A model generated the notes under the pieces. The model ran no database searches. It saw nothing but the letters and a program-made list of their open reading frames with translations, and had not been told where the DNA came from. Shown one piece after another: positions 20,703 to 31,445 of a stretch of 64,000 bases of DNA. The stretch is from Stagonosporopsis chrysanthemi. Lineage: Eukaryota; Ascomycota; Dothideomycetes; Pleosporales; Didymellaceae. The stretch covers positions 286,090 through 350,089 of the forward strand of contig JAFISE010000009.1 in the NCBI GenBank assembly GCA_022560025.1. Reading direction: 5' to 3'. The first letter of the stretch is position 1; each line of letters opens with the position of its first letter. The position numbers and the translations under genes are program-made.

Positions 20703-22634
20703 ATGGAAACCGCCGACGCCAGGCGGAGTTCGGCGCCATATGGAAAAGCTTGCACAAACTGTGTGAAAGCCAAGTGTCGATGCATCGTGCAAACAGCGGG
20801 TACTTGTCAAAGGTGAGTACTAGTCCTTAACTAGCTGTATACGCGGAAGGGCAGGCTTGGAATCGGAGGTGTTCACGATCTTGGACATATTGTTTGAAAG
20901 TCCCTAGCTGCTCATGGAAGCCCCCTCTAAGATAAAAGCAGGTGCCAGCGACTCAAGAAAGACTGTACCCCATCTTCGACAGTGCGAACGCGAGGCGCGA
21001 GGCGCAAAACACCTGCAAAAAGCTCAGCACTCGAAGAGAAGCTTGACGATATCGTGTCGCTGCTTCGAAGTCAAACAAGCGCTCCTCGCGAACAGCTGGC
21101 GGACACATTTCCAGCTCCGGGCTCGTCTAACCCCTCACCTATCAGCGATCTACCGGATGATTGCAGAGACCAAGATCTAACTGATGAAGAGCTACGAATC
21201 TTCCGCGAATATCATTTACCAGACTTTCCCCTAGTAAACATCCCGCCAGATTATACAGCAGCTGAAGCACAGAAGGAGAAGCCGACCTTTGCACTGACAA
21301 TTAAAGCGGTGACATCCACGATAGCCTCTCAGCAGGTTGTTCTAGGGAAAAAGCTTAGGAATGTACTCACGCAGAAAGTACTAACTGACGGCGAACGGAG
21401 TTTACCTCTGTTACTGAGCTTGCTCGCATCCATAGCATGGTGAAGACCTAAGCCTAGTGTACAAGCGCAACACTAATGGTTCCCATCAGGTCCCTCTCCT
21501 TCACCCATGGCAAACCATTTTTGGGGGCTATGATTGGCCTAGCTCGCCCTCTCGTCAGCGATCTGAAATTAGATCGAGGCTCTAACTCAGCTCGATGCCC
21601 AAGCTCAAATCCGCCTCATCTCGTGGACAGTTCTAATGAAGAAAATGTCACACAAACGAATGCAGGCCGCCGAGCCTACATCTCTTGTTTCGCCTTGAGT
21701 GTAGTGTAAGACAGCTTGGTTCTCTGCTTTGATTACATTGTCTGACTTGGAAAGTATATCCACCACTATGAAGTACGATGCAATGCGTTGGTCCGCACAA
21801 CTAGAATCCGCTTGCTCAACGCTATCCGCGCACAATGAGGTTGAGGGTGATCGGATACTTGTTGCTCTTGCTCGGCTTGCGAAAGTGGCATTGGAGGCAG
21901 GAGACATCTACCGACAAGTGACAGACGACTCTGAAACAACTGTACATCCTGCATTTTCAATAGCACCTCTGAAATGCTCTTTATATCAGACCAAAGATAC
22001 GCTAACCCCCGATCAGCTGCAACATAGTAAGCTCGGAATGACGTCTGACGCTGATCTTCTGCTGATGTTTGATGTAGGCTCAGTGATCACCTACATATAT
22101 GCTGCAGAGACTGCAATCTACGAGCTGGCTCTTCTCCAGCCACCGACTCCGCTCATGCGCTACTACGATCACAACCTGAAGCGGATCGAACACCTTACTG
22201 GGTTATTGCAGACCTGCAGGGGATCCATAGAACACTTCCTGGCGTTTGATCTGAGCCATCTGACAGCACCAATGATGATATTGTTCAGCTACAGTATCAA
22301 GCTCTGCTATTGTTTGCTCACTCTGCAGATGAATGGCTGGGACACGACAATGGCGCGCATGACAATGGATCCTGCGACGTGCTTTGAACGCGCCGTTGAG
22401 CACTGCGAACAGACCAACAATGTCATGAAGCTTGAGACAGGCGAAGACAGTGTCTTTAAGCAAGCAGCTGAGACTATGCGGAATGCGGCACCTCAATGGA
22501 GATTACCTGGAGAGCGGCACGGCCCAACAGCTGGTCTCGAATCATTCACTTCTGGTTCTGATTTTGCTATGAATGACTTTTATTCTCTGGACTTCCCAGA
22601 AGATTTTTGGTTGAACAGTACTTGCAACTTCTAA
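20703..22634 (+). CDS. Zn2Cys6 fungal transcription factor A
   Basis: Exons 20703-20812, 20942-21439, 21490-21705 and 21755-22634 encode 567 residues. The binuclear zinc cluster is complete: Cys17, 20, 27, 35, 38 and 45 (CTNCVKAKCRC, TCQRCQRLKKDC), split by the first intron (129 bp). A basic linker (RTRGARRKTP) and a short coiled segment (EEKLDDIVSLL) follow, then the helical regulatory part with LLSLLASIAW, FTHGKPFLGAMIGLARPL and RRAYISCFALSVV. The last two introns are 49-50 bp; joining restores IAWSLSFTHGKP and VVISTTMKYDAMRW. Such proteins bind CGG-type sites and usually act on nearby metabolic genes. It lies 201 bp upstream of an MFS transporter on the same strand and resembles factor B at 26.5-28.6 kb. 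Confidence 0.85.
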
Positions 22635-22835
22635 GGGTCAGGGCCGGATTTCGGGGTTGCGGCTGTCATGCACACCCCTATTGTTTACCCTACCACGCAG
22701 CAGGATTCGAGCGCAAAAGCTGGATAAACATACTACGATGCAATAAAACTTTTCATTAACTCCATCTTCCTACCTTTTTGCTATCGTACAGTCCTACCAA
22801 ATTCACTCCCAGGCCGAAACGCAGAACTCAACGCA

Positions 22836-24724
22836 ATGGGCCCCGACATTGAGCCTCTCAATCAAGAGGAAAGACACTATCTTGAAGGTCTCCGTCTTAG
22901 CATCGTCCTAGGCAGCGTAATACTTGTAACCTTTCTGGTCTTGCTCGACATGTCGATTCTTGGTACCGTGCGGCCACCATATCATCAACATGGTATACAA
23001 AGTACTGACAAAGACAGGCAATCCCTCAAATTACCACCGAGTTCAATTCACTGCCTGACATTGGATGGTACATCGGGGCTTACAACCTAGTCGCGTACGT
23101 TGTCACTGTTGACGATCTTCGAGCGAGGATGTTAACTATCAGCAAGTGCAACCCTGCAGCCGCTGTCTGGAAAGTTGTACACCAAATTCAGTAACAAGGT
23201 GCGTCTCCATATCACTGCTGCGTTACGTACCGTCCCATGTATCTCACCGTCAGTAGTACACATACCTCACCTTCGCCCTCCTCTTTGAATCCGGCTCTTT
23301 GATCTGCGGCCTCGCCACATCCTCCGCAATTTTTATCGGCGGCCGCGTCGTCGCTGGTGTGGGAGCTTCCGGTATCACCAATGGAGCCTTCACGATCATC
23401 TCCAGCTCTGTTCCGCTTGACAAAAGCCCGCTATACACTGGCATACTCGCTGGTTTCACGCAAATAGGAATCGTTGCTGGGCCGCTGATTGGTGGTGTGC
23501 TGACGGAGCATGTAAGTTGGCGGTGGTGCTTCTACATCAATTTACCTGTTGGTGGAGCAGCTGTTGTTTTGTGTTTGTCAGCATACCTGAGATTGCGAAG
23601 AAGGAGGCATTCTCGCTTAGGCTGGTCAGGAGAGTCCTACCGGACCTCGATCTGGTAGGCTTTGCACTGTTCGCTCCGGCAGCGGTCATGTTTCTCATGG
23701 CTTTGCAATTCGGCAGTGGCAACAACTATGCCTGGAACAGCGCAACTGTCATTGGCCTACTCTGTGGTGCCGGGGTGATGGCTCTCGTCTTTATTGGATG
23801 GGAGGCTAGGATGGGTGATCGAGCTATGATTCCTGGCAGTATGCTTCGAAATCGTATTGTATGGAGCAGCTGTGTCTTTGGCTCGGCTCTCATGTGTTGT
23901 AGCATCGTCGCCAGCAACTGGCTTCCAACGTACTTTCAGGCTGTCAAGGGCGAAGGGCCTACCTTGAGTGGAGTGCATATACTACCAAGCATCCTCAGTG
24001 GTTTGCTGTTTGTGGTTGTCACTGGAGCTGCCAGTAAGTGACAGTGGAGTCTTCAGAAGTCGGACACACTGACTGATCATCCTTAGTCACTAGACAGGGC
24101 TACTATCTTCCCTGGGGAGTCTTCTGTGGTGTTATCACTGCATTGGGTGCTGGACTTATATCGATGTGGACACCTACGACAAGTGTTGCCCGATGGGTTG
24201 GATATCAAGTCGTATTCGGAGCTGGCCGAGGAGCCGGCATGCAAGTCGTGAGTTCTGGATAGCCTTGCCGATTGTGGATGAGATTGCATGCTGATGCCCC
24301 ACAGCCCATCGTAGCCGTCCAGAATGCTGTTAGCCCAGCCCAAATACCTGTGGCAATGGCTGTTTTAATCTTCTTTCAGAACTTCAGTACCTCAGTCGCC
24401 GGTGTTATCAGCAACACCATATTTGCTCAGACTTTGACTGCCACCATACCAAAGTATGCACCTTCAATATCGCCGGCTGAGGCTTTGGGAGCCGGTTCGG
24501 GAGCCGATGCAGTCCGACGCGTTGTACTCTCTGGTCGTGAAGATGAGCTGGATGGCCTGTTGAAAGCGTACACTGAGGGCCTCCGCAACGTCTTCTATTT
24601 CCTGGTCGGCCTTGCTGTGTTGGCAGCTATGGTCAGCTTTGGAATGGGCTGGAAGGATGTTCGAAAGAAGCAGCAGAAGCAGGACGCGAGAACACCACTT
24701 TCCAAGAAGGATGGCAAGCCATAA
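22836..24724 (+). CDS. MFS drug:H+ antiporter-2 (DHA2) type transporter, carrying a frameshift
   Basis: Exons 22836-22967, 23018-23094, 23147-23198, 23257-24033, 24087-24247 and 24305-24724. The family is clear: an N-terminal membrane helix ending LLDMSILGT, AIPQITTEFNSLPDIGWYIGAYNL, LQPLSGKLYTKF, GRVVAGVGASGI, the antiporter motif IGIVAGPLIGGVL and WRWCFYINLPVGG, then the C-terminal helices. In exon 4 the frame changes between GGAAVV (ending about 23567) and VFVSIPEIAKKEAF. No intron fits there. The coding total is one base short of a multiple of three, so one T seems missing from the TTTT run at 23567-23570. With the base present the protein would be 539 residues and otherwise intact. This is either a recent inactivation or a sequencing error. 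Likely exports a small molecule handled by the neighbouring genes. Confidence 0.82.
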
Positions 24725-25299
24725 AAATTGGTTCCGCGAAACTGCTCCGAGGCGGTACCGCAAATGGCGTCATGCTGGTCTCGGTCGACGTATAAATGCC
24801 TTTATCAATCAATGCCCGGTGGGCGGGTCAAGGTGTAAGGACTAGTACAAGTAAAATAGAAAATACCGTTAACCTAGATCGACATAGAAGCTCTAGAAGC
24901 GGCCGTGGAAATCTATCTTGCTAGCATCGATAACGTCAATGACTTGCATGAATGTGACATGACTGCATTGCCAAGTTGAGCCAAAACAACCCTGGTGTAT
25001 GGGTGCGGGCTGATGTGGGGTCTCTTGGAGCCTGTCAGAGAAGCAACAGGTGTTCGCAGGGCTTCTAGATATGGCCGGAAGGAACAAAGTCGGTTGGCAA
25101 GGGTCTTTGCATTGACTTGCTGACTCTCGAACAGTGGGACGCCCACGTGTATATTATCGGGCTGCCACGAGTGTCCGGGCGTCTGTCTGACTGTACAGAT
25201 TGATAGGTGGGCATTCAGTACCCCAGAATACTGGAGCCGCTCTGTGTGGGGATGAATTTGCACGTTCGGGGCAAACCGGGACGGGTGACGACAGATCTG
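24725..25299. other. Convergent intergenic region
   Basis: The 575-bp gap lies between the transporter stop and the hydrolase stop. No motif-bearing frame, RNA or repeat was seen. Confidence 0.4.
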
Positions 25300-26010
25300 T
25301 TACATCCAACCAGCCTTCAGTTTTTCTGTGGCCTCGCTTTCAGGAACCACATCTGCCATTTTCGCCTGGATATCGAACATGTTCGCATCATGCACGGCTT
25401 TCGAGCGGTCCCCGCAAGCCTCATTAACGACCTGTGTAGTGGTGAGCCTGGTCCACAATTCTCGGGTGCAAAAGCCTACAATAGGACGATAACCGTAACA
25501 CATTGCATCCAAAGTAGTCGCTCGCACACAACCACTGGTGCTGACACCGCAAATCACCAGAGTGTCGACGCCCTTCAACTGCAAACGCGTGTTGAGGTCT
25601 GTGGCAAAGAAGGCGCTGGGATACCGTTTAGCGATGATGGGCTCACCGTCGCCGGGCTCCAAACCGGGAACCCAGCTCTCCAGGCCTGTCTCGTTTCCCT
25701 GCAAGAAAACTTTGAGCAGTGGTGCTTTGCGGTAGAACATGCCAGCGTCCGACATGTCTGGCTCTGTGTATTCTACCCTCGTCCATATCAGAGGCACTTT
25801 GCCCGTGCGGGCGGCGGCCACGAGTTTCGCAATTGAGGCAGGTGCCGCCGCCGAGGCCGGGTTGTCGCTCGTGTCGAGAGGGCTGCCTTTACGCCAATAC
25901 GCATTGCAGACATCGACGAGGAGGAGCGCAGGTCTGTTTCCCCAGCCTACTGTTCCCGCGAAGCCCGACTTGACGTAGCTGTCGTGGTCGCTGTGATTGT
26001 TCAGAGCCAT
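25300..26010 (-). CDS. Isochorismatase-like cysteine hydrolase (N-carbamoylsarcosine amidase type)
   Basis: Exons 26010-25480 and 25431-25300 encode 220 residues. The catalytic triad of the family is visible: Asp33 (ALLLVDV), Lys128 (PIIAKRYPSAF) and Cys161 (GVSTSGCVRATTLDA). The enzymes cleave C-N bonds of carbamoyl or amide substrates or, in isochorismatase, an enol ether. The RYPSAF and SGCVRAT wording points to the N-carbamoylsarcosine amidase/maleamate amidase branch. A 48-bp intron (25479-25432, GTAGGC..ACACAG) is a multiple of three without a stop, so the unspliced frame reads through; removing it restores PIVVNEACGDRS, the conserved strand. The start is ATG 26010 (MALNNHSDHDSYV), since the upstream frame has only TTG. 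It is placed between a transporter and a Zn2Cys6 regulator. Confidence 0.88.
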   Translation of the reverse strand: MALNNHSDHDSYVKSGFAGTVGWGNRPALLLVDVCNAYWRKGSPLDTSDNPASAAAPASIAKLVAAARTGKVPLIWTRVEYTEPDMSDAGMFYRKAPLLKVFLQGNETGLESWVPGLEPGDGEPIIAKRYPSAFFATDLNTRLQLKGVDTLVICGVSTSGCVRATTLDAMCYGYRPIVGFCTRELWTRLTTTQVVNEACGDRSKAVHDANMFDIQAKMADVVPESEATEKLKAGWM

Positions 26011-26488
26011 GATTTTGGTGTTACTTTCCAAGCTTCCGTCAACGATGCGCGCGGCCAGAGGACGGCGCTCCCTTCGATCTAATAGGACTAGCTATGGTAC
26101 CGCCGTCGACCCCGACATGCTGGATTGGCACAGCTCGGAGAGCGGACTCTCGTCATGATCGGAGCAGTCACTCGGCTCGAAAAGCGGCTGTGGCGGATAC
26201 ATGTATCCTAAGTTTGGATTGGATGACATTAGCCCGGAGCATCAATCTCCCGCCTAGAGCGGTACCTCGGGTATCCGTCCATACCGGTATTCGAAAGAGG
26301 CATCTGGTGATCTGGCGCTGCGCCTTGTGCGCAAGGCAAACCGTAAACCAACATGCTGCGGCTTGATCCGTGACTTCTTTAACGTACGTGCTTCGTATCT
26401 GGCCATCAGCATCTGGCACCATCACAGATCACAGCACCTGCGTCAGCCTCCTCCGAGTTCACTCCACCTTGTCCCGAACTCTTGGCAT
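26011..26488. promoter_or_regulatory. Bidirectional promoter region (cysteine hydrolase / transcription factor B)
   Basis: The gap separates divergent start codons. No TATA box is obvious. The frame upstream of factor B stays open to about 26327 but has no ATG before 26489. Confidence 0.35.
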
Positions 26489-28590
26489 ATGATCGGGATT
26501 TCCCCACACATCATGCAGGAGCCATCGATGCCCTCCTCGGCGAAGAGCGATTCCTCGTTGTCTCCCAAACTTCGCAGCTCCATTATCGCCATGGAAGCAA
26601 GAGAAGGAAGATCAGGCAACGCGTTTGCGTGCGAGCGCTGTAAGAAATCAATACAATCGTTACGGATGCGCATCTGCTAAATTCAACAGGTCGTAAGCAC
26701 AAGGTTCGGTGTGTTTCCTCAGACACAGCGTCTGTTTGCCAAAGGTATGTTTATCCGTCACTTTTCCGCGCCCTCGGCATAACACGTGCTTCAGATGCCA
26801 GAAAGCACGAGTTGAGTGCATCGAGCATGTCGCACGCAGAAGGCCAGCAAAGCCCAGGTCAGATGGCCAGGCGCCTAACAAGATGCGCGACTTTGACAAA
26901 AAGCTGGATAAAATATCTGCCATTGTGGCGACCATGGCACCAGTCTCAGTGCTTCAGCCCGCGTTGCCGTCGGTAACCACCGTGCCTTCCCAATTTCCCG
27001 AGACAGCCCAGCACACATCGCCGCCCGCGCCCGCACCAGTCAAGGCTTCGCCGTCTGCCTCCAGCGCACACGTCCTTTCAGCTCCCATTTCCAATGGCGA
27101 GGATTCTGCCTCCTTTTGGGGGTCAATTAACGACACACTGTCTTGCCTTGGAAGGCTTGATCCCGTCATCCGGTCAATTAGCTTTGTCCACATGCAAATG
27201 TTGGTGGAAACCTACCGGACCATGTCCGATTACTTCCCATTCGTGACCTTGCCGAAGGACTGCTCCTGCCGCGATTTGCTTCAACAGCAACCGATGTTGA
27301 TGTTTGCTGTATTGACTGTAGCATCTTATGACTCAGTGCTGCTGCAGTTGACCTTAAGCCGCGAGTTCCGCAAGGTTGCGACAGTCAAGGTCATGAACGG
27401 GGAGAAGAGTTTAGATCTGCTGCAAGGGCTGCTCATCTTCACAGCCTGGCATCACCACTATATGGATGCTCAAGCGGTTTCCATCCCTATGCTTTTACAG
27501 ATCTGCGCTGGCATCGCAAATGATATGGGTTTGGATAGCCTGTCATCAACAACAAGGGCCCTTGCTCACAAAGACGAACAGAGAAACAAGGAAGCGAAAA
27601 GAGCATACATTGGATGCTATTATTTAGCATCCAACATCGGACTGACTGAGCCAGGGAAGGCGCGCAGTGTCTCGTACTCAAGCACACTACGAACATACGC
27701 GTCTGAGTTAGCGGGATCGTGGGAGCACAAGTCAGATGCAATACTTCCCATTCTCGTGGATATCTGCCAGTTCACGGAAGATGTACAGGAGACGTTCGCA
27801 ACTCATTCAGAGCAGGCTCTTATCGCACGCACGCAGGTAAAACGTTTGAGTGCGAAGTGGGACAGCATCTGTCTGGCTTCAAAACTGCAAGCCAACGATT
27901 TCAGTAGGTCACTGCGCTCGTTATGCCAGGATGTCGTACTGACTGAGGATAGAAACACTACAATGGATACAACTTGCGGCACACACCTACCTTTACAAGA
28001 CTGCAGCATCGATCGAACTGGCCGACCGCGATAGCGTCCCGTGGGCCTCGGGCTTCCAGCTCTCATTGCGCGTGACCTGCCTTCGATCGATCGAACAATT
28101 CCTGGACAACAGCACAAAACTCCAATCGAGCCAGTACGAGTTCTTGTCGCTGGTCGACTGGCTCAATCTTGTGTCTATAATGACAAGCTTGAGCAAGCTC
28201 GCATTGCATTCTTCGCCAATGCCTGGATGGGATACCACCGAGCTACAGGTCGCGAAATCCTTTGAGTACTTTCGCGATCAGCTTTCTTCGCAGATGCCTC
28301 GCCCGCGCGATCCACAAGAAACCAACGAGGACATATTCGAACGCTTCCGACGCATCACAGCTGTGATGAAGATGGCTTTGACCACCTCATCTGGCCGAAC
28401 CAGCCCTGGTGGAAGCACGTTCCAGCTTGCCACTGGATCTGGCCGGACAGTCTCGCTGTTGCAGGATCTCCCTTTGCCAAAAATGAATGGGGTCAATAGC
28501 GACGACAGACATCACCCATGGAAAGTAAAGCCGGCATTCGATCTCACCAGCCATCATTTTCCATGGCGATTTTTGTCAGGAACGGTTTGA
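26489..28590 (+). CDS. Zn2Cys6 fungal transcription factor B
   Basis: Exons 26489-26639, 26690-26744, 26795-27903 and 27953-28590 encode 650 residues. The zinc cluster Cys48, 51, 58, 67, 70 and 77 (CERCRKHKVRC, VCQRCQKARVEC) is assembled from three exons. Linker KMRDFDKKLDKISAIVATM is a dimerisation-type coiled segment. A Pro/Ala/Ser-rich spacer and the fungal helical domain (LLQGLLIFTAWHHHY, RAYIGCYYLASNIGL, LQWIQLAAHTYLYKTAASIEL) follow. The last intron (49 bp, TACTGACT branch) changes frame, and the join is supported by DFKTLQWIQL. Two in-frame ATGs (26489, 26513) are possible starts. The domain order and wording resemble factor A, so the two look paralogous. Divergent from the cysteine hydrolase, which it may control. 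Confidence 0.85.
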
Positions 28591-28791
28591 AGCGGGTTTG
28601 GTGCAATTTGTAACACATCTCAAATAGTGCGCGAATCCACAGGGCGCTCTTGCATCTGTTCACCAACCTACGGCAATCTTCCAATCCTGTCATGCCCTAA
28701 GTTCAGTGCCAAAGGCGACGGAAACCAAGCTTGGCATCGCCGGTGAAGGTACGACTTCGGACATTGTGTAAGAGGCGCGACTGAATGACCG
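28591..28791. other. 3' flank of transcription factor B
   Basis: Nothing recognisable was seen here. Confidence 0.3.
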
Positions 28792-29190
28792 ATGGCAGAG
28801 ACCTCGGCCAGTCTCAGCGCCGTGATTGGTGGATTGACAAGGCTGGCTGAATTACACGAGGCAGTCCGAAAGGCCCACTCGGAACGGCAAAACAGTCCGG
28901 TGACCATGTCGAGACCGGTGGGAGACACCATCCTCACCATTTTCTCGAAGCACACTTTCCATGGACCAAGCAGCACTCGTTCTCATTCTTATTCTCTTTT
29001 GCATTTATCTGACTCCTTCGGTGGCGACCGAACCCTTTCCTTCAGTCTGATACCCCACACGACTACCATCGTGCTAATGATTACAACGTTGCGATGTCTA
29101 TATTTTCAAATACAACAACTCCTCACTCAAACCATGTGTTTCACCCGTGTGTCGCACAACACCTGGCTGGATAATGTAGGCTCACACTGA
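28792..29190 (+). CDS. Doubtful hypothetical ORF
   Basis: An ATG-initiated frame of 132 residues (MAETSASLSAVIGGLTRLAEL..). The first 45 residues look like a plausible amphipathic helix, but the rest is Ser/Thr/His-rich with no family motif. It could be a small protein, a first exon or chance. I see no supporting splice model. Confidence 0.18.
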   Translation: MAETSASLSAVIGGLTRLAELHEAVRKAHSERQNSPVTMSRPVGDTILTIFSKHTFHGPSSTRSHSYSLLHLSDSFGGDRTLSFSLIPHTTTIVLMITTLRCLYFQIQQLLTQTMCFTRVSHNTWLDNVGSH

Positions 29191-29521
29191 GGCAGACTCC
29201 TCCCTGCAGTCGAGCGAGTTGGCTGCAAAACGCGAGCACAGCCTCCACCAAGCACCGTCACGAGCAGCAGGTCACATCTCGGTGTGGTAAAGGCCTACCG
29301 AAGATACAGGGAATCAATGAACGTCAGAGCAGAACTCCAAGTTTGATTTAAGAACAACATCGGGCTCTTCATTGCAGACACAGAACTTCACTCCTCTGCT
29401 CGACAAACTCTATTGATTAAGTCATCTCTCTTGCTTGAGGAAACTACCAGTGAGCGTCTAAGGTGGTTCGCACCTACCCCTTTACATCGCACTAGACAAG
29501 CATCACAAACCTCTGTTCACA
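29191..29521. other. Intergenic upstream of the Gly-rich gene
   Basis: The 331-bp promoter region of the next small gene. Nothing specific was seen. Confidence 0.35.
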
Positions 29522-29716
29522 ATGGGCTGCATGTCAAGCACTCCCTCAACAGGCCTGGATGGCGACAAACCTGCCAGATACAGTGGAGGAAGCCATAGCG
29601 GCTATCATGGTGGTGGTGCTATCCACGGCGGAGCCAACGGTGGCGGCTACAGCAGTTATGGTGGAGACGGTGGTGGTTGTGGTGGTGGTGATGGAGGAGG
29701 TGGAGGAGGGTGTTAA
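29522..29716 (+). CDS. Small Gly-rich protein with acylation-type N terminus
   Basis: A 64-residue frame from ATG 29522. It begins MGCMSSTPSTG: Gly2 followed by Cys3 and Ser at positions 5-6 fits the consensus for N-myristoylation plus palmitoylation of Cys. The rest is a Gly/Ser/Tyr tract with HGGGAIHGG and ends in a run of Gly with three Cys (GGGC..GGGC). There is no signal peptide or folded domain. Similar tiny MGC/Gly-rich proteins occur widely in filamentous ascomycetes without known function. If acylated it would sit on the cytosolic face of membranes. Composition bias makes chance ORFs more likely here than usual, but the precise N-terminal motif argues for a real gene. Confidence 0.5.
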   Translation: MGCMSSTPSTGLDGDKPARYSGGSHSGYHGGGAIHGGANGGGYSSYGGDGGGCGGGDGGGGGGC

Positions 29717-30375
29717 GAGTGCAGAGAAGGCAGACTACGGGGGTGACGCCTCGGGATGCTATGGATATTGGCATCGATTTTGTCGAGACCAGCAGAGCAT
29801 GAGTTGGTAGGTTGCTCTTGCAACGAATGTGCACTGCGGGAGGATTGACGATGCGTTATTCCTACATGCTGGTATCATGAAAGCATGGGCAATCAAAACA
29901 TGTTGAAGAAAATCCTCACGGTCCTCATTGCGGCTGACATGGCTTTTATACAGTTCAGTCCACGTTACAGTGAAGTTCGTTGGTGCTTGAAAGGGACTGT
30001 TCATATATGTCTCCATCACAGATACTAAACTATCAATAACAACTGCTCAACCACAGCTTTACCAGCATCTGCGATAGCACAGACAGCACACGCAGAAAGG
30101 CCAAAAAGAAGATCTAATTGTCACTGTAGAGCATGGAAAGGGGAGAAAGACGGCCACTGTGTTATGAACAAAGAGACGGACCTCGGACTTTCGTTCAGTA
30201 CGCTCAAATTCGTGCACAAGAGCTAGGGGTTGGCGAATGACATGTGCGAAACCTCTTCACTACTCACACCCGACTTCACACGCCTTCCCCCTTAGCTGCA
30301 CAGAGCACACAACGACCAAAAAGAAACCACAGAAAGATGTTCTCGGTGCCTCGACACGAGGAAGAAAAAAACATG
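29717..30375. other. Intergenic, no gene seen
   Basis: The stretch between the Gly-rich gene and tRNA-Ser holds only short frames without motifs. Confidence 0.4.
30365..30371 (-). terminator. Pol III terminator of tRNA-Ser
   Basis: Seven T on the transcribed strand lie four bases after the tRNA 3' end. Confidence 0.7.
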
Positions 30376-30456
30376 CGACGTTGGCAGGATTCGAACCTAC
30401 GCTCCCGAAGGAACAAGATTTCTAGTCTTGCGCGATAACCACTCCGCCACAACGCC
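30376..30456 (-). tRNA. tRNA-Ser(AGA)
   Basis: The minus strand folds with acceptor GGCGTTG/CAACGTC, an anticodon stem CAAGA/TCTTG around loop CTAGAAA (anticodon AGA), a long class II variable arm (TTCCTTCGGGAG region) and a T loop TTCGAAT. The discriminator G is typical for serine. There is no intron. A T7 terminator follows. Confidence 0.93.
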
Positions 30457-31445
30457 GTAGATCACTTGCTGGTCAGTGCTAGTGACTTGATGAAAACTGT
30501 GCTATTTAAAAAGTATATATACAAGTTAATGAAAAACTAAAGCTCGTGTTCAAGCATCTGATATCCGGAGACAGACCTCCCTGGAAATTAGAGCTGCCAA
30601 CGTCTCATTGCTTAGAGAACATGCGCGAAATGGTCGAAGCATGGCGATCGACTTCCAACTTCGACACGCCAAAATTAGCCCCCACAGCCCGAACAGAACC
30701 GCACTCTCGGCGCTGCACCTTCGATGTTGAGCCTCGTGCATCCACACAGATCCCAACACTCTGGAACCAATAGTGCCATTCTAAACTTGTCGTAACAATG
30801 CAGTTGCCCTGAACTACTCGTCGATGTGAAGTCCTTCAGGACCACCGGCAGTGGCCGCGCAAGTGCACTACACGACGTTGTTGACCTGCGGACTCGACCA
30901 CTGCGCGAATCTAATCATCCGTTCCCTCACGAGGTCATCAGCAGAAGGAACAAGGTGCCACTTTTCGGACTTCACCTTAGGGTACAACCTTTGATCCCCG
31001 GCACCAACCCAGTTCGACCTGCTAAGCCTCACCTCCCACCTCATGATTGGCCCGCCAACCAACCTCCTCTGCTAACTCCACACACCCAAGTCCCTTGGGA
31101 GGACTCGCCCGCCTGAACTGGGAGCCATGGTCAGCAACAAAGAAGTAAATCCCCCGCTACGGGCATCTTGTATTTCAGGGGCCCCTGTAAGATGAGTGGC
31201 ACCTCTGTTCCTTGTGAGACGGAAGTCCAGGCAGGGCTGCTGAAGCCCGAGGCTGCGGTCGGCGCAACCACGAGCGCGCTCTTCGGTCCTCGAAGCGTCA
31301 TGCATATAGTCGCGATGGCGGCCAGCATGCGTGGGCAAGAGTTCCGTTTGCCATCTTCGCGAGCGAAGTCCTCATGTCGCTTTGTTATCCCCCAGACCAC
31401 CCGCACTCCCGTCTGAGCGCTGCGGCCGCCTTTCTCTTCAACAGG
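30457..31445. other. Intergenic upstream of the Gag-like gene
   Basis: This is about 1 kb. Frames at 30546 and 30826 have no recognisable motifs. The Gag-like frame is already open from 31374. Confidence 0.35.

Noticed and set aside
23514..23562. Possible intron with perfect GTAAGT donor in the MFS exon 4
   Set aside because: Its removal would delete the conserved WRWCFYINLPVGG motif, so the sequence is coding.
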